Positions 39,221 through 49,652 of a stretch of 64,000 nt of DNA are shown here, one piece after another; within the stretch, counting starts at the first letter, position 1, and the number at the start of each line of letters is the position of its first letter. The notes beneath the pieces were generated by a model that searched no databases, was not told the origin of the DNA, and saw nothing but the letters and a program-made list of their open reading frames with translations. Both the position numbers and the translations under genes were made by a program. Source of the DNA: Candidatus Bathyarchaeota archaeon (GTDB taxonomy: Archaea; Thermoproteota; CALKCG01; B24; DRYS01); the NCBI GenBank assembly GCA_018396535.1, contig JAGTQC010000005.1, positions 94,523 to 158,522 on the forward strand, given 5' to 3'.

Positions 39221-40248
39221 AGTTTAAGATAGCTTTAATCCCAGGTGATGGTATAGGTCCCGAACAGCTCTCCGTATCTATGAATATACTCTACAAGCTA
39301 CCGAAGCTATATGGTTTAGACGTAGAGTATATAGAGGTTGAAGCTGGAGATGGATGTAAAGCTAAGAGAGGTATAGCTCTACCCGATGATACTTTAAACA
39401 TCCTGAAGGAGTCTCATGCATGTCTTAAAGGCCCTGTAGGCGAGACCGCGGCAGAGGTTATCGTACGTTTAAGACAGCTCTTCGATCTATACGCTAACGT
39501 GAGACCTATAAAATCCTATCCGATACCTATCCCTCCACTTAGGAGCGATGTCGATTTCGTGATAGTAAGAGAGAATACAGAGGATGTGTATCGAGGTTTA
39601 GAGTTTAAACTTACACCGGATATAGCTATATGTTTAAGGATCATATCTAGAAGAGCTTGTGAGAGAATAGTTAGGTATGGATTCGATCTAGCTATGACTA
39701 GGAGGAAAAAGGTTACGGTAGTACATAAATCGAACGTTATGAAGATTTCAGATGGTTTATTCGCAGAGATTTCTAGGAGTATAGCTAGAGAGTATCCGTC
39801 CGTATCTCTAGAGGAGATGTATGTGGATGCAGCTGCATACCATATAATAATGGATCCTAGGAGGTTTGATGTCATAGTTACGACGAATATGTTCGGGGAT
39901 ATATTATCGGATGAAGCAGCCGCTCTTATAGGAAGTCTAGGTTTAGCCCCCTCTGCTAATATAGGTGAGAATTTCGCTCTATTCGAACCTGTACACGGCT
40001 GTGCACCAGATATAGCTGGTAAAGGTATAGCTAACCCTTGCAGTCTTATACTCTCTGCATCTATGATGTTCATATGGCTTGGCAGAAGGTATAATGTAGA
40101 GGCTTCTATAGAAGCTGGTATAGATCTAGAGAAGGCTGTATTCAATGCTTTAAGTGAAGGATATGCTACACCAGATATCGGTGGGAGATATAGTAGTAGA
40201 GAGGTAGCTGAAGCTATAGCTTCTAAGCTTAAGGGGTATGAGTATTGA
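39217..40248 (+). CDS. leuB: 3-isopropylmalate/isocitrate-type dehydrogenase
   Basis: IALIPGDGIGPEQ...ANVRPIKSYP...VIVRENTEDVYRG...TNMFGDILSDEAAAL; within leu cluster. Confidence 0.9.
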   Translation: MKFKIALIPGDGIGPEQLSVSMNILYKLPKLYGLDVEYIEVEAGDGCKAKRGIALPDDTLNILKESHACLKGPVGETAAEVIVRLRQLFDLYANVRPIKSYPIPIPPLRSDVDFVIVRENTEDVYRGLEFKLTPDIAICLRIISRRACERIVRYGFDLAMTRRKKVTVVHKSNVMKISDGLFAEISRSIAREYPSVSLEEMYVDAAAYHIIMDPRRFDVIVTTNMFGDILSDEAAALIGSLGLAPSANIGENFALFEPVHGCAPDIAGKGIANPCSLILSASMMFIWLGRRYNVEASIEAGIDLEKAVFNALSEGYATPDIGGRYSSREVAEAIASKLKGYEY

Positions 40249-41750
40249 GTAGTAACCGAGTACTTATATTCGATACGACGCTTAGGGATGGGGAGCAGAC
40301 CCCTGGTGTAGCTCTAACACCTGATGATAAGCTCACTATAGCTAAACAACTTGATAGACTTGGTGTAGATATTATAGAAGCTGGCTTCCCTATAACATCT
40401 AAGGGTGAGATCGAAGCTATCAAGCGTATAGCAGCTGAAGGTTTATCAGCTAAGTTATGTGTCCTAGCTAGATGCTCTAGAGAGGATATAGATGCTGCTC
40501 TAAATTGCGACGTAGACTATATACATCTATTTATAGCTACCTCGGATCTCCATCTAAAATATAAGCTTAAGCTTACTAGGGAGGAAGCGTTGAATAAAGC
40601 TATCGAGTCTATCGAGTATGCGAAATCGCATGGATTATACATAGAGTTTTCAGCTGAGGATGCGACTAGAACTGATCTAGACTACCTTGTATCCTTCTAT
40701 AAGAGTATAGCAGAAGTTGGTGTAGATAAAGTGAATATACCCGATACAGTAGGTGTAGCTACACCTAGTAGTATAACCCGTATAGTATCTAGCGTAGGTA
40801 GTGCCGTCGGTAGCATACCTATAAGCATACATTGCCATAACGATTTTGGTTTAGCTGTTGCTAATAGTATAGCTGCTGTAGAAGCTGGTGCTAGACAGGT
40901 TCATGTAACTGTTAACGGTCTAGGTGAGAGAGCTGGAAATGCTGCATTAGAAGAAGTAGCGGTAGCATTAAAAATACTATACGGATACGATATAGGAGTG
41001 AAGCTTCCCCTTATATACGAGACTAGTAGACTTGTATCTAGGATTACAGGCGTCTACGTTCAACCGAATAAAGCTATAGTAGGAGATAATGCATTCACAC
41101 ATGAATCTGGGATACATACACACGGCATACTCTCTCATCCACTAACCTACGAACCTATACCGCCAGAACTGGTAGGTAGACGTAGAAGACTAGTAGCAGG
41201 TAAACATGCAGGTAGACATGGTATTATGAAAATGCTCGAGGAAATGGGTATCAAAGTCTCTGATGACGAGCTTAAAACTATAGTAGAGAAGGTTAAGGAT
41301 CTAGGAGATAAAGGTAAGAAGGTTACAGATGCTGATCTACTAGCTATAGCTAGATCTATAACTGGCAGAGTTAAGTCTGAGGAGAGGCGTGTTAAGCTAG
41401 TAGAACTAGCTGTAGTAACAGGATCTAGAGTTATACCTACAGCTTCTGTTAAACTAGAAGTTGATGGTAAGACATATGTAGCTGCTGAAACAGGTGTAGG
41501 TCCAGTCGATGCTGCTCTTAAAACTATAGAGAAGATACTATCCCCGACAGTTAAAGCTAGGCTTAAGACCTTTAGGCTTGAAGCTATAACCGGCGGGTCA
41601 GATGCGCTAGCAGAAGTTATGATAGTGGTAGAGGATGATAGAGGTAACACGGTATCGGCTAGAGCAGCTCATGAAGATATAGTTATGGCTAGTGTAGAAG
41701 CCATGATAGAGGGTATAAATAGGCTTATATCTATTAGGAGGGAATACTGA
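40245..41750 (+). CDS. leuA: 2-isopropylmalate synthase family
   Basis: FDTTLRDGEQTPGVALTPDDKLTIAKQLDRLGVDIIEAGFPI...HCHNDFGLAVANSIAAVEAGARQVHVTVNGLGERAGNAAL; C-terminal LeuA dimer domain. Confidence 0.9.
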   Translation: MSSNRVLIFDTTLRDGEQTPGVALTPDDKLTIAKQLDRLGVDIIEAGFPITSKGEIEAIKRIAAEGLSAKLCVLARCSREDIDAALNCDVDYIHLFIATSDLHLKYKLKLTREEALNKAIESIEYAKSHGLYIEFSAEDATRTDLDYLVSFYKSIAEVGVDKVNIPDTVGVATPSSITRIVSSVGSAVGSIPISIHCHNDFGLAVANSIAAVEAGARQVHVTVNGLGERAGNAALEEVAVALKILYGYDIGVKLPLIYETSRLVSRITGVYVQPNKAIVGDNAFTHESGIHTHGILSHPLTYEPIPPELVGRRRRLVAGKHAGRHGIMKMLEEMGIKVSDDELKTIVEKVKDLGDKGKKVTDADLLAIARSITGRVKSEERRVKLVELAVVTGSRVIPTASVKLEVDGKTYVAAETGVGPVDAALKTIEKILSPTVKARLKTFRLEAITGGSDALAEVMIVVEDDRGNTVSARAAHEDIVMASVEAMIEGINRLISIRREY

Positions 41751-41751
41751 G

Positions 41752-42405
41752 ATTATACAGTTAATTCTTCTAGCTTTAAACTCTTTTATAATAGGTTTCT
41801 CAGGGGCTTTAGTTCCAGGCCCACTATTCGCGGTTACGGTCTCAGAGTCTGTAAGGCTTAAGAGAAACGTAGGTTTTCATATAGTTCTAGGCCATGTATT
41901 CGCCGAACTCGTACTTATCGCTATCATAGTTCCAGGTTTATCATATATTCTAGAAAGGATGGAGGTTAAAATAGCTCTAGGTATAATCGGAGGAGGCTTC
42001 CTACTCTTTACGGCCTACGGACTCATAAACTACTCTATGAAAGGCGCTGGTGGACAAATCGTATCTAACACTATATCGACTAGTAGGAATCTACCAGCAC
42101 TCGGCTTCTTAACAAGCTTCTCAAATCCATACTTCACTATATGGTGGGTTTCGATAGGTGGCCTACTTGTAGCTGAATCGTTAACGTTAGCAGGCTATAT
42201 AGGTCTGGCAGTCTTCCTTGTATCGCACTGGTGTTCAGATCTATCCTGGTATATCCTCGTCTCTATCCTATCGTATAAGGGTAGTTTAAAGTTCGGTTCT
42301 AAACTAGTGAAAGTGGTTATGTATGGATGCGGGTTATTCATAGCTATCCTCGCAGCATACTATATCATAGATGCGGTATCAGTATTATCGCATATATTAA
42401 CATAG
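41752..42405 (+). CDS. LysE-family amino-acid exporter (track ORF from 41959 is truncated)
   Basis: Open frame upstream of 41959 encodes the conserved N-terminus IIQLILLALNSFIIGFSGALVPGPLFAVTVSESVRLKRNVGFHIVLGHVFAELVLI; GGAGGG-like SD at 41738-41743 region; apparent ATT start. Confidence 0.75.
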   Translation: MIQLILLALNSFIIGFSGALVPGPLFAVTVSESVRLKRNVGFHIVLGHVFAELVLIAIIVPGLSYILERMEVKIALGIIGGGFLLFTAYGLINYSMKGAGGQIVSNTISTSRNLPALGFLTSFSNPYFTIWWVSIGGLLVAESLTLAGYIGLAVFLVSHWCSDLSWYILVSILSYKGSLKFGSKLVKVVMYGCGLFIAILAAYYIIDAVSVLSHILT

Positions 42406-42411
42406 AGTTTA

Positions 42412-43881
42412 CTAACTATTCAATCCCATACATTTAAGCCAAGGCTTGATTACTTCAATAGATGCTCCTAACTTAGAGAGGAATTCTATGAATTTTCTAT
42501 GGATATCTACAGCTACATCCATCTCTTCAGATAGTACATTCACACTCTGTCTAGGATCTGCTCTAAGATCATAGAGTTCAGTATCTACCCTACCAAATGG
42601 TTTAAGAACTCTCGGCTCCCCATCCACTATAAACGTTATCTCCGCTTCCTCTACACATACACCCTCTCTAGGTGCGAGTATAAGAGACCATCTATCAGTC
42701 GTTATAGTAACTCTAAGACCTGCACGTACACCCTTAATCAGCGAGGGTGTAGATACGGCTATGTCTCTGATAACCCGTCTCTCCCCTCTAACTATAGGTA
42801 GAAGAGATTCGCCTTGAATATCCATGTAGCTCTTACCTTCTATACCTGCAAGCTCTAGTATGGTAGCTGTTATATCTGGGGTCTGGACTAGAGCATCTAT
42901 CTTTACACCACCATCTAATCCAAGCTTATCCGCAAATCTTATCACTAACGGTATATGCGCTACCTCCTCGTAGAGTGGAGCTAAACCATGGTATCCACCC
43001 ATTATTATGGATTTCCCTATAAGGTTATGCTCACCTAGATAGAATCCATGATCACTCGTAAATATGATGGTAGTATCATCGAGTAATCCAAGCTCATCGA
43101 TCTTATCCAATAGAAACCCAACCCATCTATCGACTAAGGTAGCTTCACCAGCATACATAGCTCTGATGTGAGTAAGCTCTTTATCTGTAAGATAACCACA
43201 CGGACCGTATGCAGGATATATAACCTCCTCCCCATCGTAACCAGGATCGTACATATCTACATACCATCTAGGAGGGTCCCAAGGCTCATGTGGATCGAAG
43301 AAATCTACGTATAGAAAGAATCTCCTATTATAATTCTCTTCAAGCCATCGTACAGCCTCCAAAGCTGTCTTAGCAGGTATCCAATCCTCCTCATACCTCC
43401 TACCATAATTATTCCTAATATGCTGTATGGTAGTCTCGACACTCCTCAGCTTCCACGGGCTACATGGAAGCTTCACATCTAGCGGGCTCGTCTTATAACG
43501 ATCGTTCTCCTGTCCTCTAATCCAGATCCACCCGTCGAACCCTCGATCAAAATTATATCCATCCTTAAGTATATGCGGTGTATCCGCTATCATCATACAC
43601 GTATAGCCAGCTTTCCTTAAGATTATAGGGAGGGTTACCCAATCCCTAGGTAGAGGAGCCCAATCAAAATAAGTAAACGTATACCTACCTGTAAACAGAT
43701 CAGCTCTATTAGGTACCGTAGGAAACGATGCATGGTAAGCTCTAGTAAACTCTATCGAATCTGAGGAAAACCTCTCGACCCTATCCAGATTAGCTACTAC
43801 CCCATCTTTAACTTGGAATCTTCTATGAAGCAGATCGTATCTAAATGTATCTGACACTATTAGTATTATGTTGCTCTGCAA
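42412..43881 (-). CDS. Sulfatase family hydrolase
   Basis: NIILIVSDTFRYDLL...HASFPTVPNRADLFTGRYTF...FFDPHEPWDPPRWY...TIIFTSDHGFYLGEHNLIGKS. Confidence 0.9.
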   Translation of the reverse strand: MQSNIILIVSDTFRYDLLHRRFQVKDGVVANLDRVERFSSDSIEFTRAYHASFPTVPNRADLFTGRYTFTYFDWAPLPRDWVTLPIILRKAGYTCMMIADTPHILKDGYNFDRGFDGWIWIRGQENDRYKTSPLDVKLPCSPWKLRSVETTIQHIRNNYGRRYEEDWIPAKTALEAVRWLEENYNRRFFLYVDFFDPHEPWDPPRWYVDMYDPGYDGEEVIYPAYGPCGYLTDKELTHIRAMYAGEATLVDRWVGFLLDKIDELGLLDDTTIIFTSDHGFYLGEHNLIGKSIIMGGYHGLAPLYEEVAHIPLVIRFADKLGLDGGVKIDALVQTPDITATILELAGIEGKSYMDIQGESLLPIVRGERRVIRDIAVSTPSLIKGVRAGLRVTITTDRWSLILAPREGVCVEEAEITFIVDGEPRVLKPFGRVDTELYDLRADPRQSVNVLSEEMDVAVDIHRKFIEFLSKLGASIEVIKPWLKCMGLNS

Positions 43882-43929
43882 GGCTAGATGAAGTTAATAG
43901 AAACTGATACTACTTAAAGTTTTAATTCA

Positions 43930-44709
43930 TTATCTAATGCAATAAGAGTGGTATAGTTTAGCTATACTTTCTAAGATCTTCTTTAAATCATGATATTGGC
44001 ATATTTCATTCAAATAGCTAGCCATATTACTTAACTCTTCGATACAGTTCATCTTTGGATACATATTTGCCATCGATAGAATGATAGATACCAATATAAT
44101 AGCAATACTGATATCATCCATAGAATCAGAGAACCATATTATCCTAGTCGCTTTACTTAACTGATCATTTAGATACGTCTCTATATCTTCCAATCTCTCA
44201 ATCCTGCTAATATCCAAAAGTATCTTCCGCAGCTCTTCAGATAGAATCCACTGTTTATCATAGAGCTTTAATTCTTTTAGACATCTACCGCATAATCCCA
44301 TAATGCATTCAAAAACCCTAAAGCTACATAGCTTACATCTAGAAGCGAGAAGAGCTACACGATACCCTCTAGATGCGTAAACTATAGCCTTATCTAAATC
44401 TTTAATACGCTGTATAGTTAATCCCCCATCGTATGTAAAGGTTAAAGCTATACTTCCATCGTCTACTCTACCTATCTTAAGCGTAGGACTACAGATTGTT
44501 CTTTCGATACGTAGTGTTCGTATGAGTTTACAAATAGTATTGAAATCCAGTTCGTATATACCTTCTATAGGTGGATATCTAACCATATATCCTTCATCCG
44601 ATATACATGGCTGTATCGTAATATCTTTTCTATCAGTAGACTGTATAATGGATTTAAGCTTGTCTAAATACCTACCGCTACATCCATACTCTAGCTCTAT
44701 ATACGTCAT
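43930..44709 (-). CDS. Hypothetical protein with Cys motif
   Basis: 259-aa ORF; CKLCSFRVFECIMGLCGRCLKEL. Confidence 0.6.
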   Translation of the reverse strand: MTYIELEYGCSGRYLDKLKSIIQSTDRKDITIQPCISDEGYMVRYPPIEGIYELDFNTICKLIRTLRIERTICSPTLKIGRVDDGSIALTFTYDGGLTIQRIKDLDKAIVYASRGYRVALLASRCKLCSFRVFECIMGLCGRCLKELKLYDKQWILSEELRKILLDISRIERLEDIETYLNDQLSKATRIIWFSDSMDDISIAIILVSIILSMANMYPKMNCIEELSNMASYLNEICQYHDLKKILESIAKLYHSYCIR

Positions 44710-44833
44710 ATCTCTACTTTTCTAACCCTCCATCCTATAGGTCTAAGATTTAAAGTTTAATAGGTAATCTATCGTTTCAAGATGTCGATATAGAAACTAC
44801 GATAATATATTGCCAATGGTTGGTGATAGATGA

Positions 44834-45586
44834 TTGAGTATACGGGTCATAGATGCCCACTCCCATTTAGATGAGATAACAGATATACATGGAGCCATAG
44901 CTAAAGCTAAATCCTCAAATATTATAGCGATAGTAGCCGTAGGTACATGTAAAGAGTCTAATATCAAGATAGCCAGGTTCTCAGAGGTATATAGAGGCTA
45001 TGTTTACCATACCGTCGGTATACATCCATGGAATATAGAATCCCTAGATCTCGAAGAAGAATTCGAATTTCTAAAATCGTATTCACGTAACTGCGTAGGT
45101 ATAGGGGAGGTGGGTTTAGATTACCGGATAAAGACTGATAGAGATCTTCAGAAGAAGGTATTTAGCGAAGTGCTTAGTATAGCTGAAAGTAGGAAGCTTC
45201 CCGTTATAATTCATGCTAGGGCTGCATGGAGCGATGCATATAGGATGGTCAGGGAGGTAGGTATCGAGAAAGCAATATTCCACTGGTTTAGCGGCTCTGA
45301 TTCCGTTCTTAAGAAGATAGTTAGAGATGGATATCTAATCTCAGCTACACCAGCTGCATCGTATAGTCTAACCCATATAAAAGCTATCAAGCTTACTCCG
45401 ATAGAGTCTATAATAGTCGAATCGGATTCCCCGGTATCCTACCGTGGTATAGTATCTGATCCATCATGGGCTGTGAAAAGTCTTGAAGCCGTTGCTAAAA
45501 TTAAAGGTATTCGTGTTGAAGATCTAGCTGATAGAATATTGGAAAATACGTGTAGAATTTACGGAGTGAAGGTTTATAATCGTTAA
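44834..45586 (+). CDS. TatD-family metal-dependent hydrolase
   Basis: VIDAHSHLDEI, TVGIHPWNIE, GIGEVGLDYRIKTDRDLQKKVFSEVLSIAESRKLPVIIHAR, IVESDSPV. Confidence 0.92.
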   Translation: MSIRVIDAHSHLDEITDIHGAIAKAKSSNIIAIVAVGTCKESNIKIARFSEVYRGYVYHTVGIHPWNIESLDLEEEFEFLKSYSRNCVGIGEVGLDYRIKTDRDLQKKVFSEVLSIAESRKLPVIIHARAAWSDAYRMVREVGIEKAIFHWFSGSDSVLKKIVRDGYLISATPAASYSLTHIKAIKLTPIESIIVESDSPVSYRGIVSDPSWAVKSLEAVAKIKGIRVEDLADRILENTCRIYGVKVYNR

Positions 45587-45628
45587 ATTTAAAGTAGCTT
45601 CCATCTTGATGATGAAGGTTGGATTTAC

Positions 45629-46129
45629 ATGGGCTACACGAGGAAGATAAGCTTCATAGCGTTAATATCATCCCTATACGCTATGTTAACGATAATCCCC
45701 GGATACCTATCATTTGGTCCTATCCAATTCAGAGTATCAGATATGCTTATACCATTATCAGCTATCTACGGATACCCGGCTTGTATAGCTGTAACTATCG
45801 GATGCATAGTTGCTAACGCATACTATTTCGTAGGCTGGATAGATGTTATCGCAGGGCCTATAGCTAACCTTATATCCTCTATCCTAATATACCATATGAG
45901 AAAACACCTTTTAATCGCTACCATCATATCAAGCTTCATTATAGGCTTTACAGTAGGTAGTTATCTATGGCTATTCTTTCCTCCTCAAGATCTAGGTATA
46001 TCGCTCCACCCATCTATACTCATAGGTCTAAGTGTATCTGCTAGTAGTCTAATAACGGTATCAGGTTTAGGATATATACTAGTAAAATCGATATCTAAGA
46101 TTCTACCTGAAAACTTGAAGAGACTATGA
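45629..46129 (+). CDS. QueT-family transporter-like membrane protein
   Basis: ISFIALISSLYAMLTIIPGYLSFGPIQFRVSDMLIPLSAIYGYPACIAVTIGCIVANAYY. Confidence 0.75.
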   Translation: MGYTRKISFIALISSLYAMLTIIPGYLSFGPIQFRVSDMLIPLSAIYGYPACIAVTIGCIVANAYYFVGWIDVIAGPIANLISSILIYHMRKHLLIATIISSFIIGFTVGSYLWLFFPPQDLGISLHPSILIGLSVSASSLITVSGLGYILVKSISKILPENLKRL

Positions 46130-46175
46130 GTGGATAATAGACGTTATCTAGCCGTATATCTAAAATTAAACGATA

Positions 46176-47165
46176 TTATACCTTAATACCTATTAGGTTC
46201 TCTAACTCCTTGAGTCTCCTACCCCTCTCCTCCACATACCTTTCTGCATCCCTCCTATACACAGGCTTACTCTTCGCTATCTCCTCATCTAGGACTTCAG
46301 GTATCCTAGTTATAGCTTCGAATACTCGCCCCGTAAAATATCGTGTAGTAATGTTTCTCCTTTTCAATTCTAAATCTATAATCTCATCGTTTAATCCCGC
46401 TAAATATCCCCCGTTAGATGCGTATGTAAACCCCCAATCCGAGCCAAAGCATGGTATATACTCCCTGGCTACTATGACATATTTGAAAACTGATTTTATA
46501 GTTGCAACTATATTGTAAAAGTGTACCTGGAATATATACTTGGAGAATGTAGGCGATTCGGATTGAACAGATAGTATACCATCCTTTGAAAGCTTTGAGG
46601 AAATCATTTTAAACGATTCATAGGTATATAATCCAGCAGATATTAGAGATACAGGATCTGTTAAATCCATTATTATAACATCGAAAGGCTCCCCACTCCA
46701 GTCCTCTATGAATCTATACGCATCCATATATACGAGTTTTACCCGTGGATCATTGAATGTGCCTCGAGAAATTTCATCTAGGTATCTCCGGCAGATATCG
46801 ACAACCATCTTATCTATATCTACTAGGTAGACTTCAACTACACTATTATACTTTAAAACCTCTCTGAGAACCCCTCCATCACCTCCTCCGAGGATAGCTA
46901 TTCTTCGAGGATTTGGATGGGCTAACATAGCTGGATGAGTTAATATCTCGTGGTATATATGCTCATCTAGTGTCGATAACTGTGGTTTTCCATCGAGTAT
47001 CAGAACTTTCCCGAATGCCGGGTGCTCGTATACTTCTACAAGCTGATACTCAGTTCTCTCTACGCATAGCGTTTTAGTGAAGGAATATGCGTGGATATAA
47101 TTCGGAGCTAGCTGCTCGATAGAGATCCTTCCTAGAATCAGGAAGTCTTGAGTAAGCATACTCAT
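46176..47165 (-). CDS. speE: Spermidine/polyamine aminopropyltransferase
   Basis: VLILDGKPQLSTLDEHIYHEILTHPAMLAHPNPRRIAILGGGDGGVLREVLK...VYLVDIDKMVVDICR...DVIIMDLTDP. Confidence 0.93.
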   Translation of the reverse strand: MSMLTQDFLILGRISIEQLAPNYIHAYSFTKTLCVERTEYQLVEVYEHPAFGKVLILDGKPQLSTLDEHIYHEILTHPAMLAHPNPRRIAILGGGDGGVLREVLKYNSVVEVYLVDIDKMVVDICRRYLDEISRGTFNDPRVKLVYMDAYRFIEDWSGEPFDVIIMDLTDPVSLISAGLYTYESFKMISSKLSKDGILSVQSESPTFSKYIFQVHFYNIVATIKSVFKYVIVAREYIPCFGSDWGFTYASNGGYLAGLNDEIIDLELKRRNITTRYFTGRVFEAITRIPEVLDEEIAKSKPVYRRDAERYVEERGRRLKELENLIGIKV

Positions 47166-47211
47166 AAATTTTCCATGGCAGATGTATATAAGATTTGATC
47201 TTAGGTATAGG

Positions 47212-47655
47212 TTAACCAGAGTGGCTACTCGGTATGATAGGCTCGCGTATAACTATGTTATCGGTTGTATCTCTACTCTTCCTCGGTACAGTTATGACTC
47301 CTCTTTTAAGTTCAGTAACTTTCACCCTCTCTGGTTTAAGCTTCTCGTATACTACATTGTAAGCTTTCCATGGATCCTTGCTACCGCATACAAATACGTC
47401 TAAAGCTGCATATCCGTATTCAGGCCATGTATGAATAGCTAGGTGGGATTCGCCGACTATTACAAGTGATGTTACTCCAGGTATGAAATTGTGGGTTTTA
47501 GATGCTACTATGGTAAGCTCAGCTTTTCTAGCTGCTTCGATTAGTAGCTCCTCCATTAGCTGTGGGTCGCTTAGATATCTTCTATCACATCCATACATCT
47601 CTGCTACTATATGCCTACCTAGAGTTAGTCTAGTCCCCCTCATAGCCTTCTGCAT
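47212..47655 (-). CDS. S-adenosylmethionine decarboxylase family proenzyme (archaeal AdoMetDC/ArgDC type)
   Basis: LGRHIVAEMYGCD...VGESHLAIHTWPEYGYAALDVFVCG with autocleavage ES. Confidence 0.92.
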   Translation of the reverse strand: MQKAMRGTRLTLGRHIVAEMYGCDRRYLSDPQLMEELLIEAARKAELTIVASKTHNFIPGVTSLVIVGESHLAIHTWPEYGYAALDVFVCGSKDPWKAYNVVYEKLKPERVKVTELKRGVITVPRKSRDTTDNIVIREPIIPSSHSG

Positions 47656-47798
47656 ATTTAGATTTGCCTCTAAGATAAATTTTACTCGTAAAGCTAGAAA
47701 AGCCTGGATAAAACTTAATTTGGCTTAATAATCTTTAGTAGAAGCAGAATTAAAATTCCTAATAAAGGTTTGTTTGGCTTAAAATCGTTTATCTAGCT

Positions 47799-48743
47799 TT
47801 ATTTACCAGATAAAGCTCCTAAGACTAAAGATATTATCGACATACGCGTTAATAAGCCGTAATATACCTGCTTAAAGTAGACTGCGTTAGGCGTAGAATC
47901 TACTTCTATAGCTATCTCATCAACCCTAGGTAGTGGATGCATTATTATAGCATCCTTCTTCATCTTTGATAGAGTATCGATAGTAACCCTATATGAACCC
48001 TTAACCTTTAGATATTCGCTTTCATCAACAAACCTCTCCTTCTGAATCCTTGTGACGTAAAGTACATCAAGCTCCGGTAGTACTTGATCTATACTCTCTA
48101 GTTCCTGTACTTCTATCCTACCACTTATATGTCTCAAAACCTCCCTCCTCATTCTTAGAAGCTCAGGTGATACCAGGTATAATTTGACATCGTAGTTGGA
48201 TAAAGCATATGCTAAGCTATGAGTTGTACGTCCATACTTCAAGTCTCCTAGGATACCTATCCTAAGACCATCGATACGTTTCTTACACCTCCTTATTGTA
48301 TAAAGGTCGAGCATAGCTTGTGTTGGATGCTCTTCAGCTCCAGATCCACCGTTAATCACCGGTATATCCGCTACTTCTGCTGCAAGTTTAGCAGCCCCCT
48401 CTTTAGGATGTCTTAGTACTATTAGATCGGCGTAATTCTGTACGACTCTTATAGTATCTGTCAGTGTTTCCCCCTTTTCGATGGATGCTCTCGTAGGCTC
48501 ACCCATATCGAGTGTTAAGCCTCCAAGCTTCTTCATAGCTGCTTCAAAGCTAAGTCTAGTTCTAGTAGATGGTTCAAAGAAAAGTATAGCCATAGTCTTA
48601 CCTGATAGAAGACCTCTATATGCATCCATATTCCTCTCTACCTCATCTGCTACATCCATTATGTAATCTAGTTCTTCTCGATTGAAATCCAGTATGGATA
48701 GAACATCTCTACCTACGAAATCCTTAGGGGATACCATTCCCAT
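47799..48743 (-). CDS. pyrB: Aspartate carbamoyltransferase catalytic subunit
   Basis: MAILFFEPSTRTRLSFEAAMKKLGG...VLRHPKEGAAKLAAEVADIPVINGGSGAEEHPTQAMLDLYTI...MHPLPRVDEI. Confidence 0.94.
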   Translation of the reverse strand: MGMVSPKDFVGRDVLSILDFNREELDYIMDVADEVERNMDAYRGLLSGKTMAILFFEPSTRTRLSFEAAMKKLGGLTLDMGEPTRASIEKGETLTDTIRVVQNYADLIVLRHPKEGAAKLAAEVADIPVINGGSGAEEHPTQAMLDLYTIRRCKKRIDGLRIGILGDLKYGRTTHSLAYALSNYDVKLYLVSPELLRMRREVLRHISGRIEVQELESIDQVLPELDVLYVTRIQKERFVDESEYLKVKGSYRVTIDTLSKMKKDAIIMHPLPRVDEIAIEVDSTPNAVYFKQVYYGLLTRMSIISLVLGALSGK

Positions 48744-48837
48744 AAAAGTTTAACTCAGGTAAGGTTTGATTTAACTTTATCGTAGTCTTAAATCACTATA
48801 TCAAAATCGTAGTGTCTTTACTAGCTGCTTCGCTAGA

Positions 48838-49647
48838 GTGGAGGTAGAGGAAATATTGAGCTTCCATACCATAGTACTCGTTAAGCATGTCCCAGATATA
48901 GAGAAAGTTAGATTCGATGTAGAGACTGGTAGGATTGATAGAAGCTCTGCTCCAGGGGAGATAAATCCATTCGATCTTAATGCTGTAGAGGTTGCAGTAC
49001 GGTTGAAAGAGAAGCTTGGGGGTATGGTAACAGCTCTATGTATGGGTCCTCCTCAAGCAGAATCATCTCTTAGAGATGCTATAGCTAGAGGTGTAGATAG
49101 AGCTGTATTATTGACTGATTCTCGTTTTGCCGGTGCGGATACGTTAGCTACATCCTATACGCTTGCATCAGCGATAAGGAAGATAGGTAGGTTTAATCTC
49201 GTAGTTTGTGGAGAGAAGACTGTTGATGGTGATACAGGTCAGGTCGGGCCTGAGGTAGCTGAGCATCTAGGCATACCCCATGTAGCTTATGTATGTGAGG
49301 TTAGAGAAGTTTATGATAACCGTCTAGTAGTCGTATCCGATATGGGTGATAAATTCCTCGTAGAGGTTATGCTTCCAGCTCTTATAACGGTAACTAGAGA
49401 TGTCTGTTCTCCAAGACTCCCGACCTTGAGGGATATATTGAGAGCTCGGAGATCTAGGATAGAAGTATGGGATGCTGATGCATTATCAGGGTTTATAGAT
49501 ATCTCTAGGATAGGGCTTAAAGGCTCGCGTACGAATGTTTTCAGGATAGTTATACCATCAGAATATCATAGGCGTGGCGTCATATTGAGGGGTAGCGATT
49601 CTGTTAGTAAGCTTGTAGAAGCCTTACGTATGGAGGGGTTGATATAG
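48838..49647 (+). CDS. etfB: Electron transfer flavoprotein beta subunit
   Basis: TIVLVKHVPDIEKVRFD...INPFDLNAVEVAVRLKE...VVCGEKTVDGDTGQVGPEVAEHLGIPHV. Confidence 0.92.
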   Translation: MEVEEILSFHTIVLVKHVPDIEKVRFDVETGRIDRSSAPGEINPFDLNAVEVAVRLKEKLGGMVTALCMGPPQAESSLRDAIARGVDRAVLLTDSRFAGADTLATSYTLASAIRKIGRFNLVVCGEKTVDGDTGQVGPEVAEHLGIPHVAYVCEVREVYDNRLVVVSDMGDKFLVEVMLPALITVTRDVCSPRLPTLRDILRARRSRIEVWDADALSGFIDISRIGLKGSRTNVFRIVIPSEYHRRGVILRGSDSVSKLVEALRMEGLI

Positions 49648-49652
49648 AAGGT

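Noticed and set aside
47700-47790. Short repeated phrase TTTGGCTTAA between pyrB and the AdoMetDC gene
   Set aside because: Only two copies of a short AT-rich word; not distinguishable from chance.
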